A DNA stretch of 64,000 bases, taken from assembly GCA_003116875.1 (NCBI GenBank), contig BCKT01000003.1, positions 1,249,185 through 1,313,184 of the forward strand, given 5' to 3'. Shown here one piece after another: positions 1 to 11,095 of this stretch (its first letter is position 1; each line of letters opens with the position of its first letter). The position numbers and the translations under genes were made by a program. The notes below the pieces were generated by a model. That model saw only the letters and a program-made list of their open reading frames with translations, had not been told where the DNA came from and did not search any database. This DNA is from Takashimella koratensis. Lineage: Eukaryota > Basidiomycota > Tremellomycetes > Trichosporonales > Tetragoniomycetaceae.

Positions 1-3000
1 CTATGCTGCCCGGAGAAATATTTTACGTTCCGATGCTCATGATCCTTGACGGTTTGAAGAGCGACGATCCCGAGCTGCTGAGAATATGCGAGACCTGGAT
101 GCGGTCTAACCTCCGTTCTTACTTCAGGTCAGTGTCTGTTGGTAGGTAAAGATGCTCGTTGAACTGACGCGACATGCTGCAGAATACTCGATCCCTTGCT
201 CCGACGTATCATAGTGTCCATTCGTGCGCCACCGAGTAAGATCGACCGCTCGCAGATCCAGTACATCCTTCAGAACCTCGTCTCTCTCTTCAAGTTTGGC
301 GGACAAGGTTTGAGCAAAGCCTGTCAGTCGACAGAGGTTGCCAAATCGTCCAACGCAGTGTTCAGCTCCTTGTGTAGTACAGGTAAGCGGTCAAAGAGTG
401 TTCACGCTGAGACAAAAGCCTTCCCGAACGCCGTGTTCTACCTGGATGTGTTGGTGGAGATGTTGACTAGGTAAGCGTGTGCTGCTTTGGACGCTGGTAC
501 AGGGTTGACGAATTAGCTTGCTTGGGTCTCAACGAGAGGCGCAGACACTGGACACTTCGCCGGCCGACCCGAGAGATCTTCGAGTAGAGACCGTGGCGCT
601 CGAACTACTTCAAATGCTTGTCTCTCGAGGTGATCTGTCTGCCGGCTCAGTAACACTTGTCAAGTCGTCGCTGATGGAGAAACTCGAATCGGCCACTCGA
701 CATCGACACCTCACTTTGCAAAACACCATGCTCCACATCTTGCATTCCGCCATCACGGCATCCATGGACAAGCCGCACCGCAGCCACCAACATAGCTTAT
801 CGCTCACGTTATCCGAGAAATCACCTCGGCCAGACGACGACGCCCGAGTTGACTTTGATACCTCGCTCATCCGAATCATCTCGCTCGGATTGTCATCACA
901 AGGCAACCAACCGGTCTTGCAACACTGGGTCGACTTCATCCTCATGACGTGCTCGTACCTCGAGCGCAAGCCGCATCTGGTCCAAGAACTATGCGACTGC
1001 GTGTGCGAGCAGTTACGAATAATGATGCTTCGAGTCAAGTCGGTACACCAGTTGCTCCCGTCGGTCACGGATGTCTTGTCGTCTGTGACCGATGCAGAGC
1101 CGACGATGCTCCTCACTCTCATCGAGCGTGTTGCCACGATGATGGGCGCACGTAGTGGGCAGAGGAAGAGTGAAGATGGGGTGAGGCCAACAGCAGAGGG
1201 AGGGAGTGGTATCTTGGGGTACCTCCCAACCGTCTTCTCCGTTGAAGCGCCCGCTGAAAGCTTTGTGAGTGGTGCCAGCACAGATTGAAGGATAAAGGTG
1301 CCTCGAGCTAACAGAATGAGCAGTCAAAGAGCACAGGACCGCGGTACCTGGACGACGTCATCGATGCGCTTCTCGTGACCTGGACCGTTACGTCTGAACA
1401 CGACTTGACAGGTCCCCCATCCGGCTCGGATACGCAGACTCGGTCACGGATACGCAACAGAGCCCGAAAGGTCCTGGAGAAGTTGTTCAAGCAGAAACCG
1501 TCCGAGATCATCCTTAGCTGTATCAATGTTTGGGCGAGCAAATCTGGTGACATCTCGGTAAGTCCACGTCAAGGAAGGAATAGTCAATGTCTAGTCCAAA
1601 GTTGACACTCGTTTACAGGACTCGTCCATCTTTGACTGCATCGATGTCCTCACGCCCAGTGCACAGAAAGTGGTCGAGATCATTTGCGATTTTCTCGGCA
1701 ACAAGACGGGTCGAGCTGCAGGACCCGACGCTCGCCCTGATCCTGCTTTCCTCGCGTTCCTCGAAGCGTATATTTCTAGACTCGAGGGCCCGATCGCGGT
1801 ACAAGTCTGGAACACGCTGTATGGTTATACTCGAGACGTGTTGAATGCGTCCAATACGCCCTCGGCGCGTTCGCAGCTCTTCGCTGTGTTGAGGTGGGTC
1901 TAGCAGCTTTCGGGGTTGTCAGTGCAATGTGAAGAGGCGCTGATGAAGGATCACTTGGCAGGTGCTTGACGGTCCTAGGCGGGACCGTGGCGACGACCAG
2001 TGCCCTGGAAGACCGCAGATTGAGGCGGGACTTGCAAGTAAGTAGGCGGTGACTGACTGCGATATCGCTGTGGGCCAACTTGGGGCTGACAGGCATCAGG
2101 AAACGTTTGTCAAAGTCCTGGACTTGGTGGCGAGTAACGTCCCGAGATTGGCAGAGACGGCGACATGGACGAGAGAGGTCTCAAAGCTGGATGAGAAGCA
2201 CGATGGCGACGGTGAGTTGGTAATTGGGTGGCTTTAGCACTTGGAGCATGTGCTGACCAGCAAAGAAGAGAAAGAGCCTGAACAAAATGTCGCGGACGGA
2301 GCGCACAGGGTACGTCTAGCACTGCAAAGTGTTCATTCGCTGACTTGTGCTAGATCCACGCGTTCATCGGCGACAAGGTCGTCTCGAGTCTTCGTACGTT
2401 TTTACTCGAGAACGACAAGGTCTCTGCAGCTTGCGCGAGCATTTCGTCCGGGATCCTAGCCCCGGCCTTTAAACAGCAACGGTGAGTCTCTACCCCCGAC
2501 GATGCTCACGTCGGATGAAAGCTGATAAGTTTGATCAGGGTCGACGATGCGATCAACAAGATTCTTGCCGAGATGACGAGCATTCCCGCTGCTGTCCGAT
2601 CATGGCGTTTACAAATTGGAGAAGCCTTCAACGACCAACGATTTTTCAAGATCAAACCCGACGATTCACAGCTCTGGAAACCTCTGATCTGCGCCATGAT
2701 GGATAGCGATAAAGAACGGCTAGGTGACCTGTTGGGTAGGATCACCGCAGCTCCTTCAGCGAATATCTTTACGAATCGAGAACAAGAGATGGTTTCGAGG
2801 TCATTGAATTTGAGGAGATTGTCGTTCGTCATCCTCGCTGCAGAGAGGAATCATCACCTGGCTCAGTTACCGAGTATTCAAGAGAAATTGGTGGAGATCT
2901 TGCGTACAAACGTGGTCTCTCCCCGAGTTCATAGCGAGGTAAGTCGTGTGAAGGGCTTGAGAGATGAGATGCTGATCAACGTTTGCAAGGTATACCTGTG

Positions 3001-3737
3001 CCTTCGAGTTCTCATGTGTCGGATCAGTCCTCAGCACCTGACCAACTTCTGGCCCGTCATCCTTACTGAGCTGGTGAGGCGTAGATCCAATTTTCATAGA
3101 AATCACACCAAGCTGACATGTCAATCGTCATCCAGCTGCGCGTATTTGAATCAACAATGGACGAGCCCCCAGCGGACGGGTCAGAAAACCTCCAACTCGT
3201 TCTCGCAGCGTGCAAGTTCTTGGACTTGCTCCTTGTCATCCAATCAGAGGACTTCCAGATGTGCGTGGCCCCTGTTCACATCTGATTGATACAGACTCGT
3301 GCTGACAGATCATCGTCACAGCCACCAATGGATCTTTGTCACGGACACGACGGATGCAGCTAACCCGCCCGAGGACTATCAGCCTGAAGCGATTATGGAC
3401 AGATTGTCTGATATTCTCACCGAGCAAGCGCATGCGACGATGGTACGTCCCTTCTTCTTTCCTTCGAGATTCTTCTTTCCTTCGAGACACAGCACCAGCT
3501 GATTTCATCTTGCTACCACAGATTTCAGACGAGCCAGTCGACTCGATCACTGAATCCAACGGACTCAGGCGACCTCGATTGGCTGCAATCAAGACGCTGG
3601 CGAATTTGCACCAGCTTCACTCGTTCTTCTCCCGAGCGAGTATAGATACGTTTGAAGGAGTGTACTCAAACGTCGGCGTTGACTGGGACGCTGTTGAAGA
3701 AGGTCTCGTGGGTGAGATCTTCGAGGGCAAAGAATAG
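1..3737 (+). CDS. DOP1: DOP1 (Dopey) homologue, C-terminal part, truncated by window edge
   Basis: Dop1/Dopey proteins are very large leucine-rich peripheral membrane proteins that act with the flippase Neo1 and Mon2 at Golgi/endosomes. Only the C-terminal part is in the window; the reading frame is open from base 3 and ends at TAG 3735-3737. The diagnostic stretch is LCLRVLMCRISPQHLTNFWP followed by VILTEL, very close to the conserved C-terminal Dopey block, then a leucine-rich segment (ACKFLDLLLVIQSEDFQ) and HQWIF. The coding sequence is interrupted by about 13 short GT..AG introns, for example 128-182, 472-516 and 1265-1323; a possible 36-nt intron at about 380-416 may instead be coding, since the frame stays open. 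The start codon lies outside. Family assignment is by recognised motif, not by search. Confidence 0.85.
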
Positions 3738-3920
3738 CTTTAGACTTGAGTTTCCGTTTCGTAGCTTCCCGGGCGTAATCTGCATCTGTTGACGTTCTTC
3801 TGCTACTTCTCATTCCTTTTTTTGCTTCTGTAATATATATGGAATACGCTGCATACACCTATTGTGGGCTACCACCCTGCTTCTATTTCTGCTTCGGCTT
3901 CGACTTTGGCTTCTACCTGC

Positions 3921-5287
3921 CTAGACGACTCGGAGCGGGTCGGCGTCTGACTGGCTCACGACCGCGGTCCATCCTTGTCCGGCTGCCTCGACCTCGAGCT
4001 CTTTCTCCAGCCACGGCTTGAGCACCGCAGAGAGATACGGTCGCTCCGTATTGGTGTGGTTGCACAAGATGACGGACTGGCCCTGTGCGATCGCGGCAAG
4101 GACCTCGTGCTATCCGCCAAATCCAACCCTGGTTAGCAACAAAGGAAGCCTGGGTTCGGGGTTGATGACAATAATCAATCACCACACTCACATGAGACAT
4201 CTCGCCAGTGATGAAGAGGTCCGCCTGGACTCCTCGGAACAAGCTTCCCCCGGACCCAGCGCAGACCGCGATCGACTTGATTGGCGCAGCTTCTGTCACC
4301 GGTGTCGCCAACTGGACTGTACCGACGACGACGGTCGAACAAATGTTTAGCTGGTTGGGACTTGGTACAAGTGATAGCTATCTTTACATACCGTGCGTCA
4401 ACCCGAGATGTTGCTTGACAAGCTTGACTGCGTCCGTGATTGAAAGCTCGTCCTTCAGTTGAACAAGCTTTCCCATTCCAGCGCCTTCAAAGCCAGGGAT
4501 CTGTTCAGACAACGTGATGGGTTCAGAGCTCAATGACAAAGGGAGGAACGGTTGGGTGAGCCTGCGAGATCAAGTATCAGCTCAAACGTCTTGAGATGCA
4601 TAGTCATGGTGAGGAGGAGATTTCATTCCAGGGATTGCACTTGCCAAGTGTTGATGCCGTTCGGAGTTGCGTCGAGAGATGTGTGAGGGCTGAAAACGCT
4701 GATCCCGCTCGCAGCGAGTTTCAGAAGCGAGGCTTGCAATGGGTCGTTCATTGTGATGTTCTTGAGGGCGCGGAAGATCTGTATGTCGAAGATTGTCAGC
4801 GGAACAAGATGGGGAGGAAGAAGACGAGCGAGTGAACCGAGGAGAGCTCACAGGAGGGTGGTAGGCGATGATCACGGAGCATGATGGTAGCGCCAGCGCT
4901 TCGTTGCAGACGGCCGTGGTGAGACTGGTAACGGATCAGTGTCAGCTGTCCTGCTTGTGCATTATCAGTTGCCTTTGGCGAGCAAGACGCACTCGATAGT
5001 GAGTAGGACATGTTTGGCATCCGGCCGGGGGAACGGGCTTTCTGTAGTATGTGTCAGTAGGCGTCTTTCATTCTGGGTGATTCATTTGCGGTCAGCACCA
5101 ACCAATGATCACGCCGACCTAGCGACATCCATTAGCACGACCAACCTAGAACCTAGCAGGAGACTTGACCAAAGCAGCAACCCACATTGTCCCAGCTTGT
5201 CTCTGCGAGCTTCAGCGGCGCGATGCGCTCCCAGACCTGCTTGATGAGCGCGATAGGTGTCCTGTGAACAGCAGCAGCAACGGACAT
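3921..5287 (-). CDS. NIF3: NIF3-like (GTP cyclohydrolase I type 2-like) protein
   Basis: NIF3/YqfO/DUF34 proteins are conserved di-metal-binding proteins whose biochemical role is poorly defined. The start is ATG at 5287 (MSVAAAVHRTP), giving the family N-terminus IAPLKLAETSWDNVG, then IIESPFPRPDAKHVLLTID, VIIAYHPP (metal-ligand His), GISVFSPHTSLDA and, near the C-terminus, LFITGEMSHHEVL and CNHTNTERPYL, which hold the second His and Glu ligands. The protein ends DPLRVV and stop at 3921. Several short introns interrupt it, the first right after WDN. All ligand positions known in the family appear intact, so an active fold is expected. It is divergent from CNS1, with 175 bp between the start codons. 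Confidence 0.9.
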
Positions 5288-5462
5288 TGTCGGTGGTGGC
5301 TTGCAATGCTCGGTGGAGGTGGACTGGATGACGTTGAAATCTGACAACTTTTTTTTTTCAACTTTTTCACTTTTGAACCATTCGTCTTGACCCGACGTCA
5401 CCACCGACTCTGCAAGGTCCAATTGATAACACCTACTTGCCCCGACACCGAGACCGATCACG
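5288..5462. promoter_or_regulatory. Divergent promoter between NIF3 and CNS1
   Basis: Only 175 bp separate the ATG of the minus-strand NIF3-like gene from the ATG of CNS1, so both promoters and 5' leaders must share this interval. It contains a T-run followed by TTTTTCA-type sequence at about 5349-5371. No clear TATA box or recognised factor site was seen. Confidence 0.5.
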
Positions 5463-6816
5463 ATGGGCGACGAGGACAAGGCGTTCGACCAGGTACTCAA
5501 AGCCTTCGAGGCAAGCCGCGGTCCCCAGCCAGCCGATAAGAAAGAGATCGGGATGGCCGAGTTTCAAAAAGTGCTCGACTCGACACCACTGTTCATGCGA
5601 GAGACGCCTGAGAACTCGGAGGGCGACTACGTGCTTGAAGCTCTAAAAACACTCGTCTTTGAAGGAGAGGGTGATGGTGAGTCTGATCCTAAATCATGCT
5701 TTCTGCTAGGCGCTGACGGTTTGGTCGATTGAACAGAGGTCTCGCTCAACTTTAAAAATCACGGCAACGAGCTCTACGCACAGAAGAGCTACCGGGATGC
5801 TATTGAAGCGTATACGCAAGGTATCGATGCTGGGCCACAGGACGAGAGCTTCCGGATATCCCTACTCAACAATCGTGCGGCCTGCAACGTTGCGCTGAAG
5901 AACTATGGTGCAGCACTGAAGGACACGGGAGTGATCATTGCTCTTGCGGCGAAGCGGGAAGAGGATCCGCCAGCGAAAGCAATGTACCGCGCCGCTCAAA
6001 GTCTAGTCGCGCTGTCGAGGTGGGAAGAAGCGCGAGACTGTATCGTTCGTGGGAAAGCGATCAAGGGGGAGGCAGGGAACGCAGTGTGGGCGACCTTGGA
6101 GGCGCAGGTGGATAAGGGTCAGAGGCTGGTGGAGGAGCGGAAAGAGAGGGAGAGAAGGGAGAGAATAGGCAAGGAGGCGTTGAGAAGAGCTGTCGAGGTG
6201 AGCCCGATTGTTCTTGAATTGGTGCTAGGACTAACGAGACCAGTCACGAGGCTTGATGGTGGTCAACACACCTGAACCACCAGATAACCCCCAGCCTCTC
6301 CACTTTGACCCCGAAAACATCCCGCCAGCGCCTCCTCTCTACACCCCACCGATCGCTGGAGAGACCCCTGTCAAGTGGTACCCTCCCCCACTCGAGCACC
6401 CGATCATCTTCCCCGTGTTCCTCCTGTACCCGCAGCACAACATGTCGGACCTAATCACGCACTTCCACGAAGACACGACGTTCGAGGACCAGCTCGCCGT
6501 CATTTTTCCGGTCGACGCAAGCGCCTCGTCGTCGTCGTCGCCCACTTGGTCCGACTGGGATACCCGGCACGAGTACTTTGGTTTAAATTTGGCAGTGTAT
6601 GCGGAGACGGCCGACCAGCGGTTGCTGAAAGTTGGGAAAGAGATTACGCTGCGAGAAGTCATCACCAAGGCGAGGCGCGACGCCATGGTCGATGTGGTCA
6701 AGGATGGGATCGTACTGAGGGACGGGTTGTTGAGCTTCGTCGTGCTGGTCAAGGGCAAAGAGGAGAAGGAGTGGATTGAGAATTACAAGCGCAAGAGAGA
6801 AGAGCGGAAGCGGTAG
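5463..6816 (+). CDS. CNS1: Cns1/TTC4-type TPR co-chaperone
   Basis: Cns1 (TTC4 in animals) is an essential Hsp90/Hsp70 co-chaperone with an N-terminal TPR domain and a C-terminal wheel domain, linked in yeast to translation-factor folding. Exon 1 (from ATG 5463) encodes the leader with LDSTPLFMRETPE, which matches the conserved pre-TPR region. Exon 2 encodes three TPR units starting NFKNHGNELYAQKSYRDAIE and LLNNRAACNVALKNYGAALK, then a charged helix rich in E/R. Exon 3 carries the wheel domain with VKWYPPPLEHPIIFPVFLLY and HEDTTFEDQL. Introns lie at about 5676-5735 and 6198-6242. The protein ends with a basic KRKREERKR tail. Domain order and length (about 415 aa) agree with the family. Confidence 0.9.
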
Positions 6817-7025
6817 TGGATGCAGAGACAAGTCTAGATCCGAATCATCATTGCATTGGGTATGGAATGTACTAGGTTTTTATGGGCGACAGCTTAGCGA
6901 GGCCGTCATGTGTCTCAGACATGTGGTGATATGTGACACGATACACACTCGTTCACCCTCTTGGCTTCTCGAGTCTGACTGCAAATTGTATATACCAGCA
7001 CAGGTACTGGTGTAGTTAACCACGC
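6817..7025. other. Short convergent 3' interval
   Basis: About 210 bp of 3' flanking sequence between the convergent CNS1 and CLPTM1 genes. No feature beyond the two 3' UTRs is apparent. Confidence 0.5.
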
Positions 7026-9097
7026 CTACTTGTCCTTCTTCGACTCGAGCTTGTCCTTCTCGTCCTTGTCGCCAACGGGCTCGACCTTGCCCTCGTTAAC
7101 CTGGCCGAACTCATTGACACGCGAGTAGTCGATTCGGTAGATCCAGCGTTGGTAGAGGAGGATCAAGAAGACGACATCGTCACGGAAACACGCGAGTCGG
7201 TGCAACCAGGGCATACGAATGCAGAACGCAAAGAAATCGTCAACCACAGTACCGAGAGTCTTGTAGACCATGGCCTTCATCGGCATGTGAGCGACACTCT
7301 TGAGCTTGTAGTTGATGATGAGCTGCGGGACAAGCTGAACAAATCCGAACATGTAGATAGCCTGGGCAAGCGTGGTGATGACGAACGAGTACCAGCTGCG
7401 GTGGGTGTTGTAGAGGAGAGAGTAGATGGTGTAGCCGACGAGAAGCGGGAGAGCACCCCAAGAGACAATGCGGAAAGCGAGGCGGTCGTACTCTTGAGTC
7501 TTCTTCTCCTCCTCGCTGAGCTCGTGCTTGTCCTCGAACGTGATCTGGTAGCCGATAAGAGTGCCAGGGGCAGGTCGGACGCGAATGTTAACAACCCTGG
7601 TGATCTTCCAAGCCTCGATGAGAAGACCGCTATTCGTGAGTCAGCACATTCCTATCTAAACCTGTTGCGCAAACTCACATGCCCTGGCCGAAGAGAACCA
7701 TGAAACTTGTCTCCTCGGACGAGTCGTGGAGGTAGAGCAAGATGACGAGCTGGACGAAACAGTTGGTGAGGATGGTCCTGAGCGAGACGCCGACGAGGTC
7801 CTTGTCCTTCTTGCGCCAGTGACCAATGTCGCTCGAGAACGCGAGGAACTCGAAGAGAGTGTGGAGAATCGTAACGATGATAGTGGTCGCGAGGAGGAGA
7901 GGGTGAGTCTCGGTGAGCATATGTTTGATCTCGTCCATCTCAGCACCGGTCCCTTGGGTCTGCGCGGCCTGCTCAAACGACGCCGTCATCGCCGCGTACA
8001 ACTGGAACTTCCAAGGCGCAATAGCAGAGTAAGTGACGGAGAGCGGGAGCTGGTGAACGGTCGAGTTGATTTCGACGAGGTTCTCGCGGAGGATCCAAAA
8101 GTCGTTCGGGAACACGGGTGGGAAGTAGAGCTTGGCGTCGGTGTCTGATGGTGCAAGGCGGTAGTGCGGGGCAGCCTGTGGCTGGAGACCAGCGATGTTG
8201 ACGGTGCCACCACCGTTGACGACGGAGAGGGTAAGGTTGCGAGACCAGTGTGCGATGATAGGAGCGGGGCCAGAGGGAGCGGCGACAGCGGCCTCCTCCT
8301 CTTCCTCCTCCTCGTCGCCACCAATCAACTTTTTCTCCTTGCGCACGCGGCGCTTGGGCATAAAGCGGGTAAGTTCTGTAGGTAATGTCAGAGAACTCCT
8401 TGAAATGCAATGACGCGTCGTTCACCACTTACCCTTGCGGTACGAAGCAACCTCGGTCGGGGTCTTGCCTACAATAACCTTGTCGCCACCCTTGACGAGC
8501 AAAACGTCCATCCACCAACTTCCGTTGTCCGCACGGACGGTCTCGGGGACGTTGAGGATGAGTTCGGCCTCGCGTTTGTCGTCCCAGTTTCCATAGGTCA
8601 GGCCGTCCCAGATGAGCAAAGGCGAGTGGACGTCGAGCTCGGTAACGCTCGGCGCGGTAGAGAGGTAGAGGAACATGGACATGGGTGTACCGAGGGGCCA
8701 GATGGGCTCGGCGTTGACCACACCGGGTTGAACCGGAGCGGCGGTACTACCTGGGGCGCCTCCGGGGGNGGTAGCAGCGGGGGCTTGGTTGGCCTGTGGA
8801 CCGACGCCCATCTGCGAGAGCGTTAGAGGATGTTCACTCCTATGGTTGCCTGTAGTTGTATTCACTCACATACTGCATACCGTACTTCATAGCTGAGAGA
8901 AGACATCATCAGTGCTGTTTAAGATGATAGCCATAGAGTAAATCCTTTCAATACAACCACGACTCACCCATCTGGAAGGCCATGAACATTCCGACGGTGG
9001 TGGCAAGACTCTTGACGGTCTCCTGCCAGCTACGGGGCGCAGCAGGCGGGTTTGCAGCGCCCGCCGCGGCGGGTCTCCCTGCCGGTTTCGCGGACAT
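7026..9097 (-). CDS. CLPTM1: CLPTM1-family multi-pass membrane protein
   Basis: CLPTM1/CLPTM1L family proteins are multi-pass membrane proteins of the secretory pathway; recent work on the animal members points to lipid (GPI-precursor) scrambling. The start at 9097 (MSAKPAGRPAAAG) is preferred to an upstream in-frame ATG at 9199. Motifs include RSWQETVKSLATTVGMFM, the luminal domain with YGNWDDKREAEL, NFSV-like glycosylatable NLTLSVVN, PHYRLAPSDTDAKLYFPP and NDFWILRENLVEIN, then the membrane block with LLATTIIVTILHTLFEFLAF and WRKKDKDLVGVSLRTI. The end has PMKAMVYKTLGTVVDDFFAF, the hallmark loop, and DVVFLILLYQRWIYRID, then a lysine-rich tail. About five exons; one ambiguous base lies in a Pro/Gly-rich part of the second coding block. 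A decayed copy of the first exon lies 1.7 kb away (10754-10887). Confidence 0.95.
8769..8769. other. CLPTM1: Ambiguous base (N) inside CLPTM1
   Basis: A single n interrupts a G-rich run that encodes a Pro/Gly-rich linker on the minus strand. The reading frame continues on both sides, so this is a base-call uncertainty rather than a frameshift. Confidence 0.9.
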
Positions 9098-9421
9098 GGT
9101 TGTTGAGTTGAGTGGATGAGTGGATGGGGTGGATGGGGTGAAGAGAGGAGGGGAGAGTAAGAGATGCTTCCAGCAACGTGCCATCTTATTCTGACCCACC
9201 GGGACTTACTGGACCCCCACCGGAGTTACGGACTTGGAAAACTCTGGCTTCAACGTTGAACGGAAAGGTCAACGTTAACTAATATCCTCCATCGTCTTCA
9301 TCACTCGCCACCGCGCTCCTCGCTCCTCTCGTGCGTATCGCCATAACACCCCTGGCTCATATCGCTGACAGGTTCAGCCCCCAGATAAATTCCCAGCTCG
9401 TAACTCCTGTGTCCGCTCACG
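9098..9421. promoter_or_regulatory. Divergent promoter between CLPTM1 and the coiled-coil gene
   Basis: 324 bp between two divergent start codons. The CLPTM1 side has GGATGAGT/GGGGTGGAT-type short direct repeats (about 9108-9142). The other side is pyrimidine rich. No specific factor site is claimed. Confidence 0.4.
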
Positions 9422-10541
9422 ATGGACCCACACGCACTCGCCGGGCTTCTCGATCAACTCACCCACGATGTCTCCACGCTCAAGGAGTCCCGAAACGCAC
9501 TCGAAGCTTCCAACGCCCAGCTTGCCGCGGACAATGAGCGTCTTCTTTCCTCTCAGGCGAACGCGAGTGCCCAGATATCCCAGCTTCTGGCTTCTCAGGC
9601 GAACGCGGATGCCCAGATATCCCAGCTTCTGGCTTCTCAGGCAAACTCGGATGCCCAGATATCCCAGCTTCTGGCTTCTCAGGCAAACTCGGATGCCCAC
9701 GTATCGAGACTTGACACCTTGCTCACCAAGGAGCGGCGAGCGGTGTCCAACCTGCGCTCGCAGGTTTCTAAATTCTTCGCCGAACTCGCCGACGAGAAGG
9801 AGGCCCTCTCCACCGTCCGAGGAGAAGTAGCCAAGCTGGAAGCCGACGTAAACGCCAAGCAAGCCGAGTCGGCTAAGCTTCAGTCCCGTTTGCACCACCT
9901 CGAGACCACCGTCGACCGCTTGGCGAAGGACGCGGGTTGCCTCCTCGCTCATGCTGTCCTCTCGTTCATATCCGCACGATACCCACCGCCTACTGCCCTG
10001 GGCACAAACGCTTCCCTAGACAGAGTGAGCTTGGCCTCAACACATCACAGCTCTGGGAGATGAACACGCCGCTGATCGTGAGGTCTGAAAGCTCGTCAAA
10101 TCTTTAGAGATCTCGGTCGTATGTGAAGGTTCTGAACGTTACCGCGAAAGGTCAAGCAACGATAGGACCTTTCACGACGCCGTCGTCAAGCAAATCAATG
10201 CAATGCATCTCCGCGCCATCGCATCTTCTAGGGAGCTTATAGCTCACCCCGATTCGGACCCGAACCGCCTCGTCGCAGTCCTCTTCGAGGATGAAAAGTG
10301 CAAAGCCGAGCTCTCGATGCGCTCACAGGAATGGCTTGACTGGACGGCAGCGTTGAACTTGCATCGGCAAGTGGTCGATGTAGTCTTAATGATAATGGGT
10401 GCCAAGGAGGCCACGGGTATGGTCCGCAATGTGCTCGCATCGGGGGGGACCCTGTACCATCCGCTAGAGGAGCAGGTTACTTTGCATGTTTCCAAAGGAC
10501 TGCTATTTGACGAGTTTTTGCCTTTTTGTACACACTGGTAA
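9422..10541 (+). CDS. Unrecognised coiled-coil protein with internal repeats
   Basis: Not assigned to a known family. Exon 1 runs from ATG 9422 to 10024; an intron at 10025-10091 (GTGAGC..AAAG) restores a frame that is open to TAA 10539-10541, giving about 350 aa. The N-terminal 190 residues are heptad-like (LLDQLTHDVSTLKESRNAL and so on) and contain four 14-residue repeats of the type SQANADAQISQLLA, a predicted continuous coiled coil. Exon 2 encodes a helical-looking region (SSRELIAHPDSDPNRLVAV, LFEDEKCKAELSMRSQEWL). The last 37 codons run into the left arm of a 90-bp perfect inverted repeat, so the native C-terminus may have been replaced. The two-exon model is my inference from splice signals and phase. 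The minus strand of exon 1 is also open for 192 codons; the plus strand was chosen because of heptad pattern and splice signals. Confidence 0.5.
9551..9718 (+). repeat. Four tandem copies of a 42-bp coding minisatellite
   Basis: Copies start at 9551, 9593, 9635 and 9677; the spacing is exactly 42 bp and the core TCTCAGGC..GATGCCCAGATATCCCAGCTTCTGGCT is nearly identical in copies 1-3, with the fourth diverging after GATGCCCA. In frame it adds 14 residues (two heptads) per copy to the coiled coil, so copy-number change would keep frame and heptad register. Confidence 0.9.
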
Positions 10542-10635
10542 TCCGAAAACTCGTCAAATAGCAGTCCTTTGGAAACATGCAAAGTAACCTGCTCCTCTAG
10601 CGGATGGTACAGGGTCCCCCCCGATGCGAGCACAT
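10429..10635. repeat. Perfect 90-bp inverted repeat with 27-nt loop
   Basis: Left arm 10429-10518 and right arm 10546-10635 are exact reverse complements over 90 bases, including a run of seven G paired with seven C; the spacer 10519-10545 is 27 nt. The left arm is inside the last codons of the coiled-coil gene. As RNA this would form a 90-bp hairpin. It could be an inverted duplication, a fold-back assembly or amplification artefact, or the end of a small element; no target-site duplication or terminal repeat was recognised. Confidence 0.9.
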
Positions 10636-10753
10636 GTACAAATCTCAGTGCCTTGGCTCGTGCATGTTCGCGTGATAGTATCGTGAAAGGAAATGGAACA
10701 GAGTCTTTTGTAGCCCACTAGAACCTGAGGGCGAGACAAGAGGCATCGGTGAC

Positions 10754-10887
10754 TTACCCATGTGAAAGGCCATGAACATTCTGATAGTGTGGCGAGACTC
10801 TAGACGGTCTCCTGGCAGCTGTGTTGGGCAACGGGAGAGTTTGCAGCAGCCGCTGGGCCGAGTCTCCCATCCGGTTTCTCGACAAAT
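10754..10887 (-). pseudogene. Decayed duplicate of the CLPTM1 first exon
   Basis: About 134 bp align colinearly, on the same strand, with the CLPTM1 first exon and its splice junction at about 8965-9097 (shared blocks such as AAGGCCATGAACATTC, ACGGTCTCCTG and GTTTGCAGC). Identity is roughly three quarters by eye, with several small indels. The start-codon complement CAT is changed to AAAT and the frame is broken, so it is a non-functional fragment. It sits between the 90-bp inverted repeat and GPI13; the rest of CLPTM1 is absent. Confidence 0.8.
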
Positions 10888-11095
10888 TGTAACAAGGTTT
10901 TGAGGAAGTGCGGTATCCGAGAGCTAAGCCTGATGTGGTGGAGAGAGCATTGGCGAGCGACGCGCCACTTGCCGGATCTTGCCCGGATTTGCGGAGTAGG
11001 CGCCCACATGGCGTCGGCGTCGGCTCGGAACAAACGTCGACGACGTCAAAATGCAAACGTTTCTCAGTCATCCACACTCTGCTTGCAAAGTCGAC

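Noticed and set aside
610..1281. 223-codon minus-strand frame opposite DOP1
   Set aside because: It mirrors the well-supported DOP1 exon 517-1264; the translation is Ser/Arg/Cys-rich without a domain.
9374..9952. 192-codon minus-strand frame over the coiled-coil exon
   Set aside because: Contains the same 42-bp repeats in antisense (LGYLGIRVCLRSQK); no start context or splice support, and the plus strand has heptads and a phase-consistent intron.
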